Assembly (NCBI RefSeq): GCF_024708915.1
Contig: NZ_JANJXQ010000110.1
Coordinates: 1-35,400, forward strand
Source: Thiobacillus sp.
GTDB taxonomy: Bacteria; Pseudomonadota; Gammaproteobacteria; Burkholderiales; Thiobacillaceae
Direction of reading: 5' to 3'
Length of the DNA: 35,400 bases
Numbering within the stretch: the first letter of the stretch is position 1; every line of letters starts with the position of its first letter. A program made the translations under genes and the position numbers. Below, piece by piece: positions 8,597 to 16,673 of the stretch. The notes under the pieces are model-generated. The model worked only from the letters and a program-made list of their open reading frames with translations. It did no database searches and was not told the DNA's origin.

Positions 8597-9312
8597 GGGC
8601 CATTATCCTTGCTGCAGGGCGCGGCAGTCGTATGAAAAACCTGACTGATGAACGTCCTAAGTGTCTGGTGGAACTGCGAGGCAGCCCCTTACTTGACTGG
8701 CAAATCAGGGCACTGCAAGCGGCTGGTGTTGCCGATATTGCTATCGTCACCGGCTACAGGCGTGAATTGCTGGCTGACCGTGGGTTTGTCGAATTCCATA
8801 ATCCACGATGGTCAGAAACGAACATGGTGTCTTCGCTGGCCTGTGCCGCCGCATGGCTGGAAAGTGGCCCATGCATTGTGAGTTATTCCGATATTTTTTA
8901 TGACGCCAGCGCTGTAGCCGCCTTAATTAAATCTTCGGCCCCGCTTGCTGTCACTTACGACCCCCACTGGCAGGAATTGTGGGAGAGTCGTTTCGGCGAT
9001 CCTCTCCTGGATGCGGAAACATTTCGTATAAATGCGGATGGGACGCTCGCCGAAATTGGCAACAAGCCCCAAACTGTTGATGAAGTGGAAGGCCAGTACA
9101 TGGGATTGTTGCGCTTTACGCCAGACGGATGGGGCGAGGTGCTGCGCATTCGTGCCGGGCTAACTCAAGACGAACGCGACAAGATGCATATGACTGGCAC
9201 GCTGCAAAAGATTATTGAAGCCGGGCGGTTGCCCATCGCAGCGCTGCCGTACACAGGGAAATGGGGCGAGGTGGATAGCCAGTCTGATCTGGAGCATTAC
9301 ACGAGTGCCTGA
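8593..9312 (+). CDS. CTP:phosphoglutamine cytidylyltransferase (Cj1416 type)
   Basis: This is a 239-residue single-domain nucleotidyltransferase. The nucleotide loop LAAGRGSRM is at residues 6-14 and PKCL at 22-25. A WSETNMVSSL segment at about 73-82 resembles LicC-type phosphocholine cytidylyltransferases. A metal-binding Asp lies in SYSD (D100), and the C-terminal WGEVDSQSDL supplies a second metal-ligand Asp (D228). In the C. jejuni pathway this family member joins CTP and phosphoglutamine to give CDP-L-glutamine and pyrophosphate. The choline or sugar alternatives are less likely given the adjacent hydrolase and glutamine kinase genes. The ATG at 8593 overlaps the hydrolase stop (ATGA); an in-frame start at 8497 lies deep in the previous gene and is rejected. 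Confidence 0.87.
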   Translation: MRAIILAAGRGSRMKNLTDERPKCLVELRGSPLLDWQIRALQAAGVADIAIVTGYRRELLADRGFVEFHNPRWSETNMVSSLACAAAWLESGPCIVSYSDIFYDASAVAALIKSSAPLAVTYDPHWQELWESRFGDPLLDAETFRINADGTLAEIGNKPQTVDEVEGQYMGLLRFTPDGWGEVLRIRAGLTQDERDKMHMTGTLQKIIEAGRLPIAALPYTGKWGEVDSQSDLEHYTSA

Positions 9313-10261
9313 TGTCCTTGCCACCGGTGTGGCCGGCACAGTCAGGTGTCCCAGTTGTGCTTCCTGGAATACGCATTCGCTTGGCGCGATTCCTCCGAGC
9401 AATACCTTTGCTGGACGTTTGCTAAAGCAAAAGCTTCCAGGAGGGTTCTTATGGCAGTGCTCTAACTGTCATTTACTCTTCCGCCACCCTAGACAGAGTG
9501 AGGCTGAACTCAACCGGCTTTACCAGTCAGGTGATGCGGAAAGCTGGCCAACTCCGGTGGAGCAGCGAACCGACTGGCGATTGATCCGAGAGTGGCTCAA
9601 AATAAAAAGAGAAGTTAAGCGGGTTATGGACGTAGGTTGTTTCGATGGCCGGCTGCTTGAATATCTTGGTGTTGATTACACATGGATCGGTGTGGAGATT
9701 CATGAGGAGGCAGCAAGGCGTGCACGTGCCCGAGGCGTGGATGTGCTGAGCAGCGACTTCGCCAAACTCTCCGAATTGAATATCGATGTGGACGTCGCGT
9801 TGGCAATCGATGTTATCGAACACAGTTTTGATCCCAAAATTTTTTTGGCTTCATTGGCCGCTTGTGTTCGCCCTGGAGGATATGTCCTGGTAACTACTGG
9901 CAACACCGCGGCGCCAAGCTGGCGCCTGATGAGAGGCCTTTACTGGTACTGCCATATTGCCGAGCACCTGTCTTTCATCAATCCAACTTGGGCTGAGAAT
10001 GTCGCACCACAGCTTGGGTTGGAGGTCCAATACATGCGCTTGTTCTCACACGCCGAAGGCAGGGCCTCTATTAAACAACGGGTTTACGAAACTACCGCCA
10101 ATTTGATTCTCCGATTCGCACCGAAGGTGTTTGCTCTGCTGCGGCGGTTCGGCGCGGGGGGGATTGATCTTGATCGTTATCCGGGCTTGGAACTTTCGCC
10201 TACCTATTGGATGAGTGCAAAGGATCACATGCTGGTGGTGTTTCGGAAAACCGATACGTGA
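9305..10261 (+). CDS. SAM methyltransferase with N-terminal zinc ribbon
   Basis: This 318-residue protein starts at GTG 9305, ten bases after GGAG (9291-9294) and overlapping the preceding stop by 8 bases. Cys15-x-x-Cys18 and Cys52-x-x-Cys55 form a probable zinc ribbon. A class I methyltransferase domain follows: RVMDVGCFDG at 106-115, then LAIDVIEHSFDP and VRPGGYVLVTTGN. The TGA overlaps the ATG of the next gene by one base. It is the second methyltransferase bracketing the phosphoramidate genes, as C. jejuni has two (Cj1419, Cj1420) next to its pathway. Whether it methylates the phosphoramidate or a sugar is not decidable from sequence; zinc-ribbon methyltransferases of this layout also act on nucleotide sugars. 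Confidence 0.8.
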   Translation: MPDVLATGVAGTVRCPSCASWNTHSLGAIPPSNTFAGRLLKQKLPGGFLWQCSNCHLLFRHPRQSEAELNRLYQSGDAESWPTPVEQRTDWRLIREWLKIKREVKRVMDVGCFDGRLLEYLGVDYTWIGVEIHEEAARRARARGVDVLSSDFAKLSELNIDVDVALAIDVIEHSFDPKIFLASLAACVRPGGYVLVTTGNTAAPSWRLMRGLYWYCHIAEHLSFINPTWAENVAPQLGLEVQYMRLFSHAEGRASIKQRVYETTANLILRFAPKVFALLRRFGAGGIDLDRYPGLELSPTYWMSAKDHMLVVFRKTDT

Positions 10262-11583
10262 TGAAGCTTACCCCTATTCTTTATTCACCAGCCTATCCGG
10301 CGGCATGGCTGCTTTTTGGCATGCCCTTCGCGCTGGCTATAGCGCATTTTGTGGCAATCCCATGGCCGCAGTTAGCGACCATCGCCGTCTATACAGTAGC
10401 GTTGGTGTGGGTGTCGGTATTGGCATGGCGGGGACAGCGGCATCTTTGGCCTGTCACCACGCTTGACGGGCTGTTTGTTGGTTTTGTTTCGCTGGTGTCT
10501 GTCTCGCTGGTATCCCAAGGTGGAATTTGGGGGGAGATGGGAAAGTTCGCACGTTACCTGCCTTTCATGGTGGTCGTTCCCTATCTCTGCGGACGATTGA
10601 TGCGAGTGTCGGATATTGTTCTCTTTATGCGCATTACCCTCGTTGCAGGCATAACCCTCCTGCCGCTCTTGTTGAGTGATCGCCTAACGTCGGCGGGGCG
10701 ACCGTTCGGGCGTTGGCCATTTTTTGGGCAAGATCATGGCGCGTTATTGGCAGGCGTTCTGCTGACAGCCGCATTGATCGCACTTTGCGTGCGCATGCTT
10801 GATTTCCGAAGCCTGGGCGAAAGAACGAACCGGTCTAGCCAAGTGTTCCTTAATGGCCTAGCCGGCCTGTTCACAGTCTTCCTGGTCTGGGTAACGGCAA
10901 GGGGCTGGCTGCTTTCTGCTTTGGTTGGGGTTGCAGTGACCTGCCTATTTGCACGGCAGCGTTCAATCTGGAGGCGGGTTGGGCTATGGACTGCAATAGT
11001 GGCTGTTGTGGGGCTGTCGTTGTCGGTGCTGCCTAAACTTGATCCCTATTTTGGGCGCTTTTATGCATTGCCCATGAATATGGATTCGCATATGGAATCT
11101 ATCGAACCTTTCCTTGGTGTGACTGTACCCATCCTTGGTGAGGCGAGTTGTCAGCCATTCAAGGACGGGGTCAATTCCATAGCCATGCGCTGGGTGCTGT
11201 ACCAGGAGGCGATGGCGATGTTCTCGGAAAATCCCGTCTTTGGCGTTGGCGCGGCAAGATTTGGCGAACAGTCCTGCACGGGGCCGATGGGGTTTCCCCA
11301 CAGCACGATTCTTCAGGGGGGCGCGGAATTGGGCCTGATTGGCGGCGGATTGCTGGTCGGGCTAATGATGCTTGCGGCTGTTACGCTGGCGCGGCCGTTT
11401 CTGTCAGTCTGGCAGGGGCCGAACTGGTCGGCGCATGCGTTTGTCCTGGCGCTGTTTGCGGCTTTCCAATTGGGAGACCAGATCTACGGCAATTACTTCA
11501 TGTCGGTGGGCACATGGCTGCTGCTGGGAATTGCCGCGAGCATGCGTGCCGTTGACAATCGGGGGCACGTAAATCGTGGCTGA
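10261..11583 (+). CDS. O-antigen ligase/polymerase (Wzy/WaaL-type membrane protein)
   Basis: This 440-residue membrane protein has about 11-12 hydrophobic segments. A large periplasmic loop between about residues 260 and 355 includes FSENPVFGVGAARFG and FPHSTILQGGAELGLIGG, the Wzy_C/O-antigen ligase signature with its functional His. Such proteins polymerise repeat units or join chains to lipid A-core at the periplasmic face of the inner membrane. With a Wzx-type flippase in the same operon I favour the polymerase role, but ligase cannot be excluded. The start ATG overlaps the previous TGA by one base (TGATG), and the end overlaps the next gene by 8 bases. Confidence 0.85.
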   Translation: MKLTPILYSPAYPAAWLLFGMPFALAIAHFVAIPWPQLATIAVYTVALVWVSVLAWRGQRHLWPVTTLDGLFVGFVSLVSVSLVSQGGIWGEMGKFARYLPFMVVVPYLCGRLMRVSDIVLFMRITLVAGITLLPLLLSDRLTSAGRPFGRWPFFGQDHGALLAGVLLTAALIALCVRMLDFRSLGERTNRSSQVFLNGLAGLFTVFLVWVTARGWLLSALVGVAVTCLFARQRSIWRRVGLWTAIVAVVGLSLSVLPKLDPYFGRFYALPMNMDSHMESIEPFLGVTVPILGEASCQPFKDGVNSIAMRWVLYQEAMAMFSENPVFGVGAARFGEQSCTGPMGFPHSTILQGGAELGLIGGGLLVGLMMLAAVTLARPFLSVWQGPNWSAHAFVLALFAAFQLGDQIYGNYFMSVGTWLLLGIAASMRAVDNRGHVNRG

Positions 11584-12385
11584 TTTTCCGCGCATTACCG
11601 TTGTTACGCCCAGTTTCAATCAGGCGGCCTATCTCGAGCGCACCATTTGCTCGGTGCTCGATCAGGGCTACCCCAACCTTGAATACATCATTGTCGACGG
11701 TGGCTCAACGGATGGAAGCGTAGACATCATCCGCCGCTATGCAGACCGCTTGTCCTGGTGGGTGAGTGAACCCGATCGCGGGCAGACGGACGCCCTCAAC
11801 AAGGGACTGCGACGGGCGACCGGCGAATGGGTAGCGTGGCAGAACTCGGACGACATCTACTATCCGGGCGCTTTCCATGATCTGAGCGCGGCTGCCGCAA
11901 AACATCCGTGGGCGGGCCTTGTCATCGGCGACATGATGCTGATTGACGAGCATGATCATCCGCTGCGCGATATTCGCTATGTGAAGCCCAGTTACAGGGC
12001 GCTCCTGGCGGAAGGCATGCTGCTTGCGAACCAGGCGGCATTCTGGCGTCGCAGTCTTCAGGAGAAGACAGGGTTACTGGACGAGAGGTATCACTGTTCG
12101 TTTGACTACGAATGGTTTCTTCGACTGGCGCAGCATGCCGAAGGGATACACGTAGATTGCATCTGGGGCGCACTCCGCCTGCATGGCGAAACCAAGACCA
12201 GCCTGATGGAGCATCTCTTTCAGGAAGAGAATCAGATGATCCTGGCAGGACGCGAAATACCCTCATGGCAAAAGAAAGTATACAAACTGCGTCGCCTTGC
12301 CTTGATGCTCGGCCAAGGACAGGTTGCTTATGTTCTTAGAGGACTGTCGCGTCATGCGCGTGGGCAGGGCGGAGCGATGTACTGA
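11576..12385 (+). CDS. Glycosyltransferase family 2
   Basis: This 269-residue GT-A fold glycosyltransferase is cytoplasmic and probably adds one sugar of the repeat unit to the lipid-linked intermediate. The N-terminal strand ITVVTPSFNQAAYLERTI, the IIVDGGSTDGS nucleotide-binding segment, SEPDRGQTDALNKGL and the metal-binding QNSDD (about residue 90) are standard GT2 features. The GTG at 11576 overlaps the end of the membrane protein gene, and the TGA overlaps the asnB ATG by one base. Donor and acceptor are unknown. It resembles the GT2 gene at 15910 in its N-terminal half, and the two may be ancient paralogues. Confidence 0.9.
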   Translation: MADFPRITVVTPSFNQAAYLERTICSVLDQGYPNLEYIIVDGGSTDGSVDIIRRYADRLSWWVSEPDRGQTDALNKGLRRATGEWVAWQNSDDIYYPGAFHDLSAAAAKHPWAGLVIGDMMLIDEHDHPLRDIRYVKPSYRALLAEGMLLANQAAFWRRSLQEKTGLLDERYHCSFDYEWFLRLAQHAEGIHVDCIWGALRLHGETKTSLMEHLFQEENQMILAGREIPSWQKKVYKLRRLALMLGQGQVAYVLRGLSRHARGQGGAMY

Positions 12386-14256
12386 TGTGCGGTATTCTCG
12401 GATGGTTCGGCCGCCACGAGGCGGTGGATGCTGGACGCTTCAGCGCCGCGCTGGATCTGCTCGCACACCGCGGCCCGGATGACCGTGGTGAATTTGCTGC
12501 GCCGGGTGTTTTGCTCGGTCATCGGCGCCTGTCCATCCTCGACCTATCTCCTGCCGGTCACCAGCCAATGGTGGAACCGGTAAGCGGTGCGGCAATTGTT
12601 TTCAACGGGGAGGTATACAACCACGTCGAATTGCGTGCCGAACTCGAAGGGCTTGGTCATCAGTTTTTCGGGCATTCAGACACCGAGGTGCTGCTGCATG
12701 CGCTGATCGAGTGGGGAGACCGGGCGCTGCCACGCCTCAACGGCATGTGGGCGTTCGCGTTCTGGCAACCCTCGAAGCAGCATTTGTTGCTGGCGCGTGA
12801 CCGGTTCGGGGTGAAACCGCTGTATTTCCGGAATGGCCACGATGGTCTGGCTTTCGCGTCCGAGCCCAAGGCGCTGCTGGCTTTGTTTCCTGGGCACCGG
12901 GCTGTGTCGGAAACGGCGCTATTGGATTTCCTGGGCAACAATCTGCTTTACGCCCGCGGCAATTCTTTCTACCAAGGTATCGATGTGATGCCGCCAGCGC
13001 ATTATGCGACCTATGAGGCCGCCACCGGCAAGCTGCGTCTGTCGCGTTACTGGGATTACCCGGCGAATACGGATGAGGCGCTCAGCGCCGATGGTGCGCG
13101 TGCTCAATTTGACGCGCTGTTTACCGACGCGGTGAGGGTGAGGCTGCGCAGCGATGTTCCGGTGGGCCTGACACTCTCCGGCGGTCTTGATTCGACCGGG
13201 GTGCTTGCCGCAGCCAGCCAGCATGTCGCCAAGCCTTTGGTCTGCTATACGTCCGTCTATGGCGAAGGCGAGTCGGGCGAACTGCCATGGGCGCAGCTCG
13301 CCAGCGATGCGGCGCATTCGCCGCTGACCGCGGTGTCCGCGCCGCAAGAGGATTGGCTTGATACCTTGCGCAAGGTGGCATGGCACATGGATGGGCCGGG
13401 CTACTCCCCTGCAGTCTATCCGCTCTGGCATCTCATGCAGCATGCACGTTCCGATGGGGTGCCGGTGCTCCTTGAGGGGCAGGGAGCTGACGAGGCTCTG
13501 GCCGGCTATCCACAATATGCGATTCTGGAACTGCTGAACTATTTTTCAGGGAAGTCGGACCAGCGGCGGAGCCTGGAAGGCGTGCGGGAGCGGTTGCGCG
13601 CCTTGCGCCACAGCTTCTCGCTGCGCTGGGCGCTGGCATGGTCGGCGCGTGAGGTCTCGCCCATGCTGTTGCGCTGGCATCGTCGGCGCGTAGGTTTCCA
13701 GTCGCTGATGCGTGACGGGGTTCAGTTGCCGCCGCTACTCGAACATCACGGGGGAATGGGTGCTGATCCGGTCCGACAAAGGCTGATGGAGGATCATTCG
13801 CTTACCATTCTGCCCGGGCTTTTGCACTATGGCGATGCCATCAGCATGGCGCATGGTGTGGAGGCACGAAATCCGTTCCTGGACTACCGGCTTGTCGAGT
13901 GGATGTTCAGCTTGCCTGCCAAACTAAGATTCAATCGGAATGAAACCAAATGGGTGCTGCGCGAGTATTTGCGTGCGCACGGCCAGCGATCGATAGGCAA
14001 TCGACCTGACAAAAAAGGTTATCCAACCCCGGTGGGGAAATGGCTGGCCTCTGAGCAGGGACGGGAAGTCGAACGATTGCTGCTTGACCGGCATAGCCTG
14101 CTCCACCAGTGGTGTGATCCGGGCAGGATCAAGCGCTTGATCGAACAGAACAGGAAAGGGGTAATGGCGGCGGAGCATCACGTCTACAAGCTCGTGACGA
14201 CGCAGCTTTGGTTGCGTGAATGCATTCAGGCTGGACAGCCGCTGTCTAGGGTCTGA
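12385..14256 (+). CDS. asnB: Asparagine synthetase-type glutamine-dependent amidotransferase
   Basis: This 623-residue two-domain enzyme has a class II glutaminase domain with nucleophile Cys2 (MCGILGWFG) and the RLSILD and FNGEVYN substrate-binding segments. The synthetase domain has the PP-loop SGGLDS at 265-270 and later GQGADEALAGYP. AsnB makes asparagine from aspartate, but AsnB homologues inside polysaccharide loci (for example WbpS in Pseudomonas O-antigen loci) are thought to amidate uronic acids. Its place between two glycosyltransferase genes supports a surface-sugar role. No UDP-sugar 6-dehydrogenase is in the window to supply a uronic acid, so the acceptor stays open. It starts with a one-base overlap and is followed after 4 bases by the next gene. 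Confidence 0.9.
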   Translation: MCGILGWFGRHEAVDAGRFSAALDLLAHRGPDDRGEFAAPGVLLGHRRLSILDLSPAGHQPMVEPVSGAAIVFNGEVYNHVELRAELEGLGHQFFGHSDTEVLLHALIEWGDRALPRLNGMWAFAFWQPSKQHLLLARDRFGVKPLYFRNGHDGLAFASEPKALLALFPGHRAVSETALLDFLGNNLLYARGNSFYQGIDVMPPAHYATYEAATGKLRLSRYWDYPANTDEALSADGARAQFDALFTDAVRVRLRSDVPVGLTLSGGLDSTGVLAAASQHVAKPLVCYTSVYGEGESGELPWAQLASDAAHSPLTAVSAPQEDWLDTLRKVAWHMDGPGYSPAVYPLWHLMQHARSDGVPVLLEGQGADEALAGYPQYAILELLNYFSGKSDQRRSLEGVRERLRALRHSFSLRWALAWSAREVSPMLLRWHRRRVGFQSLMRDGVQLPPLLEHHGGMGADPVRQRLMEDHSLTILPGLLHYGDAISMAHGVEARNPFLDYRLVEWMFSLPAKLRFNRNETKWVLREYLRAHGQRSIGNRPDKKGYPTPVGKWLASEQGREVERLLLDRHSLLHQWCDPGRIKRLIEQNRKGVMAAEHHVYKLVTTQLWLRECIQAGQPLSRV

Positions 14257-14260
14257 GGTT

Positions 14261-15193
14261 ATGGAACATACACAAAACTGCGCGCCGCTCGCGCTCTTTG
14301 TCTACAACCGTCCAGAACATACGCGCAAGACGGTCGAGGCGCTGCAGGCCAACCTGCTTGCGCCGCACACACCGCTGTTCGTGTTCTGCGATGCGGCGTG
14401 CGACGAGCTTGCGCGCGAGGGTGTGGAGCGTGTGCGTGATTATGTTGCGCGGATCAGCGGCTTTGCGTCGGTGACCATCATCAGCAGGGAGCGGAATCTT
14501 GGCCTGGCCAATTCGATCATCGATGGCGTCAGCATGTTGTGCGAGCGGTTTGGGCGTGCCATCGTCCTGGAGGACGATCTGCCGACATCGCCGCACTTTT
14601 TGACCTTCATGAATGATGGGCTTGACACCTATGCTTCGGATGAGCGCGTGCAGAGTGTCTGCGGCTACATGTATCCGGTCGGGCTTGATACCGATGCGCC
14701 ATCCTTCTTCCTCAGCATGCCGCACAGCTGGGGCTGGGCGACATGGTCGGACCGCTGGCGCATATTCGAGCGCGACGGACAGGCGCTGCTTGAGCAGATT
14801 CGGTCACGCGGGCTGCGGCGTGCTTTCAATGCGAACGGTCCGCACTCCAACATCAAGATGCTCAAGGATCAGATCGCAGGCCGCAACCATTCATGGTTCA
14901 TCCGCTGGCACGCGGCGGGCTTCCTTAGACATATGCTGACGCTGTATTCTGCCCACTCGCTGGTTCGCAATATCGGCATCGACGGCAGTGGCGTGCATTG
15001 CGCGGAATGGAAGATCGATCCTTACTGGGGCGAGGTGGCCGTCGAATCGATTCGCGTCGATCGAACGCCAATCATCGAACATGCCGCCAATCTGGCGCGG
15101 CTCAACAAATATTTTGTCCGGATCAGGGGTGCGCGATATATTAATTTTTTCCTTCGCAAGCTGGCACAGTTCCGGCGCAAGTTTGCGACTTGA
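14261..15193 (+). CDS. GT-A type glycosyltransferase (HlpA/sugar-transferase group)
   Basis: This 310-residue protein begins [21 protein letters not shown], then FVFCDAA, and carries the acidic metal motif [13 protein letters not shown] and a [11 protein letters not shown] motif. These are typical of a GNT-I-like group of bacterial sugar transferases that are sometimes mislabelled as hemolysin-related. It probably adds one residue of the repeat unit in the cytoplasm. The ATG at 14261 follows a GAGG ribosome-binding sequence and lies 4 bases after the asnB stop; the longer in-frame extension to 14216 overlaps asnB and is rejected. The stop overlaps the next start codon. Confidence 0.85.
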   Translation: MEHTQNCAPLALFVYNRPEHTRKTVEALQANLLAPHTPLFVFCDAACDELAREGVERVRDYVARISGFASVTIISRERNLGLANSIIDGVSMLCERFGRAIVLEDDLPTSPHFLTFMNDGLDTYASDERVQSVCGYMYPVGLDTDAPSFFLSMPHSWGWATWSDRWRIFERDGQALLEQIRSRGLRRAFNANGPHSNIKMLKDQIAGRNHSWFIRWHAAGFLRHMLTLYSAHSLVRNIGIDGSGVHCAEWKIDPYWGEVAVESIRVDRTPIIEHAANLARLNKYFVRIRGARYINFFLRKLAQFRRKFAT

Positions 15194-15891
15194 TCCGTGC
15201 ATCTCTTACCCGAACTCAACCTGTGATCGACGTACTCAACTGGGCCTTTTTCAGACGACTACTGCTCGCCCGCGGGCTGCCATCCTTCCGTGCCCCGCTG
15301 CTGAGCTACGTAGACGCGGGATCGTCGTTTGCGGGCTTCAACCGCCTTTCCATCGGAACTATAATCGTCGATTCGAACATTGGTCGCTGCACTTACATCG
15401 GCGGCGGGCGCGTGCAGTCCTGCGACATGGGTGGTTTCTGCAGCGTTGGTGCGCGCACGCGCATCGGCGGACTGGGCCGACATCCGACGAACTGGATCTC
15501 GACGCATCCGGCCTTCTATTCGCCGCTGGCGCAGGCGGGCATCACGTTCTGCGACAAGTCACATTTCGCCGAAAACTACCGCGTGAGTGTCGGTAATGAC
15601 GTTTGGATCGGCGCTGGCGTGATGGTGCTGGATGGCGTGCGGATCGGCGACGGCGCGATCATCGCAGCAGGTGCGGTAGTCACGCGTGATGTCGAACCCT
15701 ATGCAATTGTCGGCGGGGTTCCGGCACGCGTCATTCGTCATCGTTTTGACGCCGCGACAATATCGCTGTTGCTCGAACTGCGCTGGTGGGACTGGCCGCT
15801 AGATAAACTTCGCCGGGCGGCCCACCTTTTTCGTGATGATTCAGCCAGTGCCATACAGGCACTGGCTGCCTTTCATCACGGCTCTTCCTAA
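15190..15891 (+). CDS. Left-handed beta-helix (hexapeptide) O-acetyltransferase
   Basis: This 233-residue acyltransferase has hexapeptide repeats in two blocks (roughly 50-95 and 137-175), for example [25 protein letters not shown] and [13 protein letters not shown]. The closing [14 protein letters not shown] and a His in the loop GLGRHPTNW match CatB/Vat-related and polysaccharide O-acetyltransferases that use acetyl-CoA. It probably acetylates a sugar hydroxyl or amino group of the glycan. The TTG at 15190 overlaps the preceding stop; a GTG at 15223 is an alternative start, and neither has a clear ribosome binding site. Positions 15892-15909 are a short spacer. Confidence 0.87.
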   Translation: MIRASLTRTQPVIDVLNWAFFRRLLLARGLPSFRAPLLSYVDAGSSFAGFNRLSIGTIIVDSNIGRCTYIGGGRVQSCDMGGFCSVGARTRIGGLGRHPTNWISTHPAFYSPLAQAGITFCDKSHFAENYRVSVGNDVWIGAGVMVLDGVRIGDGAIIAAGAVVTRDVEPYAIVGGVPARVIRHRFDAATISLLLELRWWDWPLDKLRRAAHLFRDDSASAIQALAAFHHGSS

Positions 15892-15909
15892 CCGCCTGTC
15901 GGTCGCCTC

Positions 15910-16671
15910 ATGAAGATTTCCATCATTACTGTCTGTTTCAACTCCGCGCGAACGCTGGGCGACACTCTTCAATCGGTAGCTGCGCAGACGCATCCGGACA
16001 TTGAGCATATTGTGGTGGACGGAGGGTCGGAGGACGGCACGCTGGCTGTCATCAAGCGCTATCGCCAGCTCTTATCCAAGGTGATCTCCGAGCCAGATCG
16101 TGGTGTCTACGATGCGATGAACAAGGGTATCGGGATGGCGACAGGTGAGGTGATCGGCTTTATCAACTCCGATGATTTCTATGCCGGTAATACAGCGCTG
16201 TCGCACATCGCCGAAGCGTTTTCCGATCCGGCCATCGAGGCCTGTTTTGGCGATTTGGTGTATGTGGATCAGCAAGATCCCAGCAGGATCGTGCGTTACT
16301 GGAAATCGTGTACTTACCGGCTGGGCCGGTTTGAATATGGCTGGGTTCCGCCGCACCCGACATTTTTTGTACGACGATCGGTATATGAAAGATTGGGTGG
16401 CTTTAACTTGAATTTCCTGCTTGCCGCGGATATGGAACTGATGTTGCGCTTTCTGGAAGTGCACAGGATCTGTTCGGTGTATGTGCCGAGGACATTGATC
16501 AAGATGCGTCTGGGCGGCAAGACCAATCAGAGCCTTTCGAATGTAATCCAGCAAAATCGCGAAATTATGGCCGCGCTGAAGCAACATGGACTGCGGGCTT
16601 CGTGGTTCCGCTTGCTTGGCCACAAGTTATGGTCGCGCGGCAGGCAGTTCTTCGTACATCCCCGGACGTAA
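15910..16671 (+). CDS. Glycosyltransferase family 2 (WcaA-like)
   Basis: This 253-residue GT2 enzyme begins MKISIITVCFNSARTLGDTL and continues with HIVVDGGSEDGT, SEPDRGVYDAMNKGI and the metal-binding INSDD. The acceptor-side segment GWVPPHPTFFVRRS and the LLAADMELMLRF block are typical of transferases that act on lipid-linked oligosaccharides. It ends 2 bases before the wbpV-like gene, so it belongs to the same transcript. In related loci the glycosyltransferase next to the wbpV-wbpL-wbpM module often adds the second sugar; that is inference only. Confidence 0.9.
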   Translation: MKISIITVCFNSARTLGDTLQSVAAQTHPDIEHIVVDGGSEDGTLAVIKRYRQLLSKVISEPDRGVYDAMNKGIGMATGEVIGFINSDDFYAGNTALSHIAEAFSDPAIEACFGDLVYVDQQDPSRIVRYWKSCTYRLGRFEYGWVPPHPTFFVRRSVYERLGGFNLNFLLAADMELMLRFLEVHRICSVYVPRTLIKMRLGGKTNQSLSNVIQQNREIMAALKQHGLRASWFRLLGHKLWSRGRQFFVHPRT

Positions 16672-16673
16672 CA

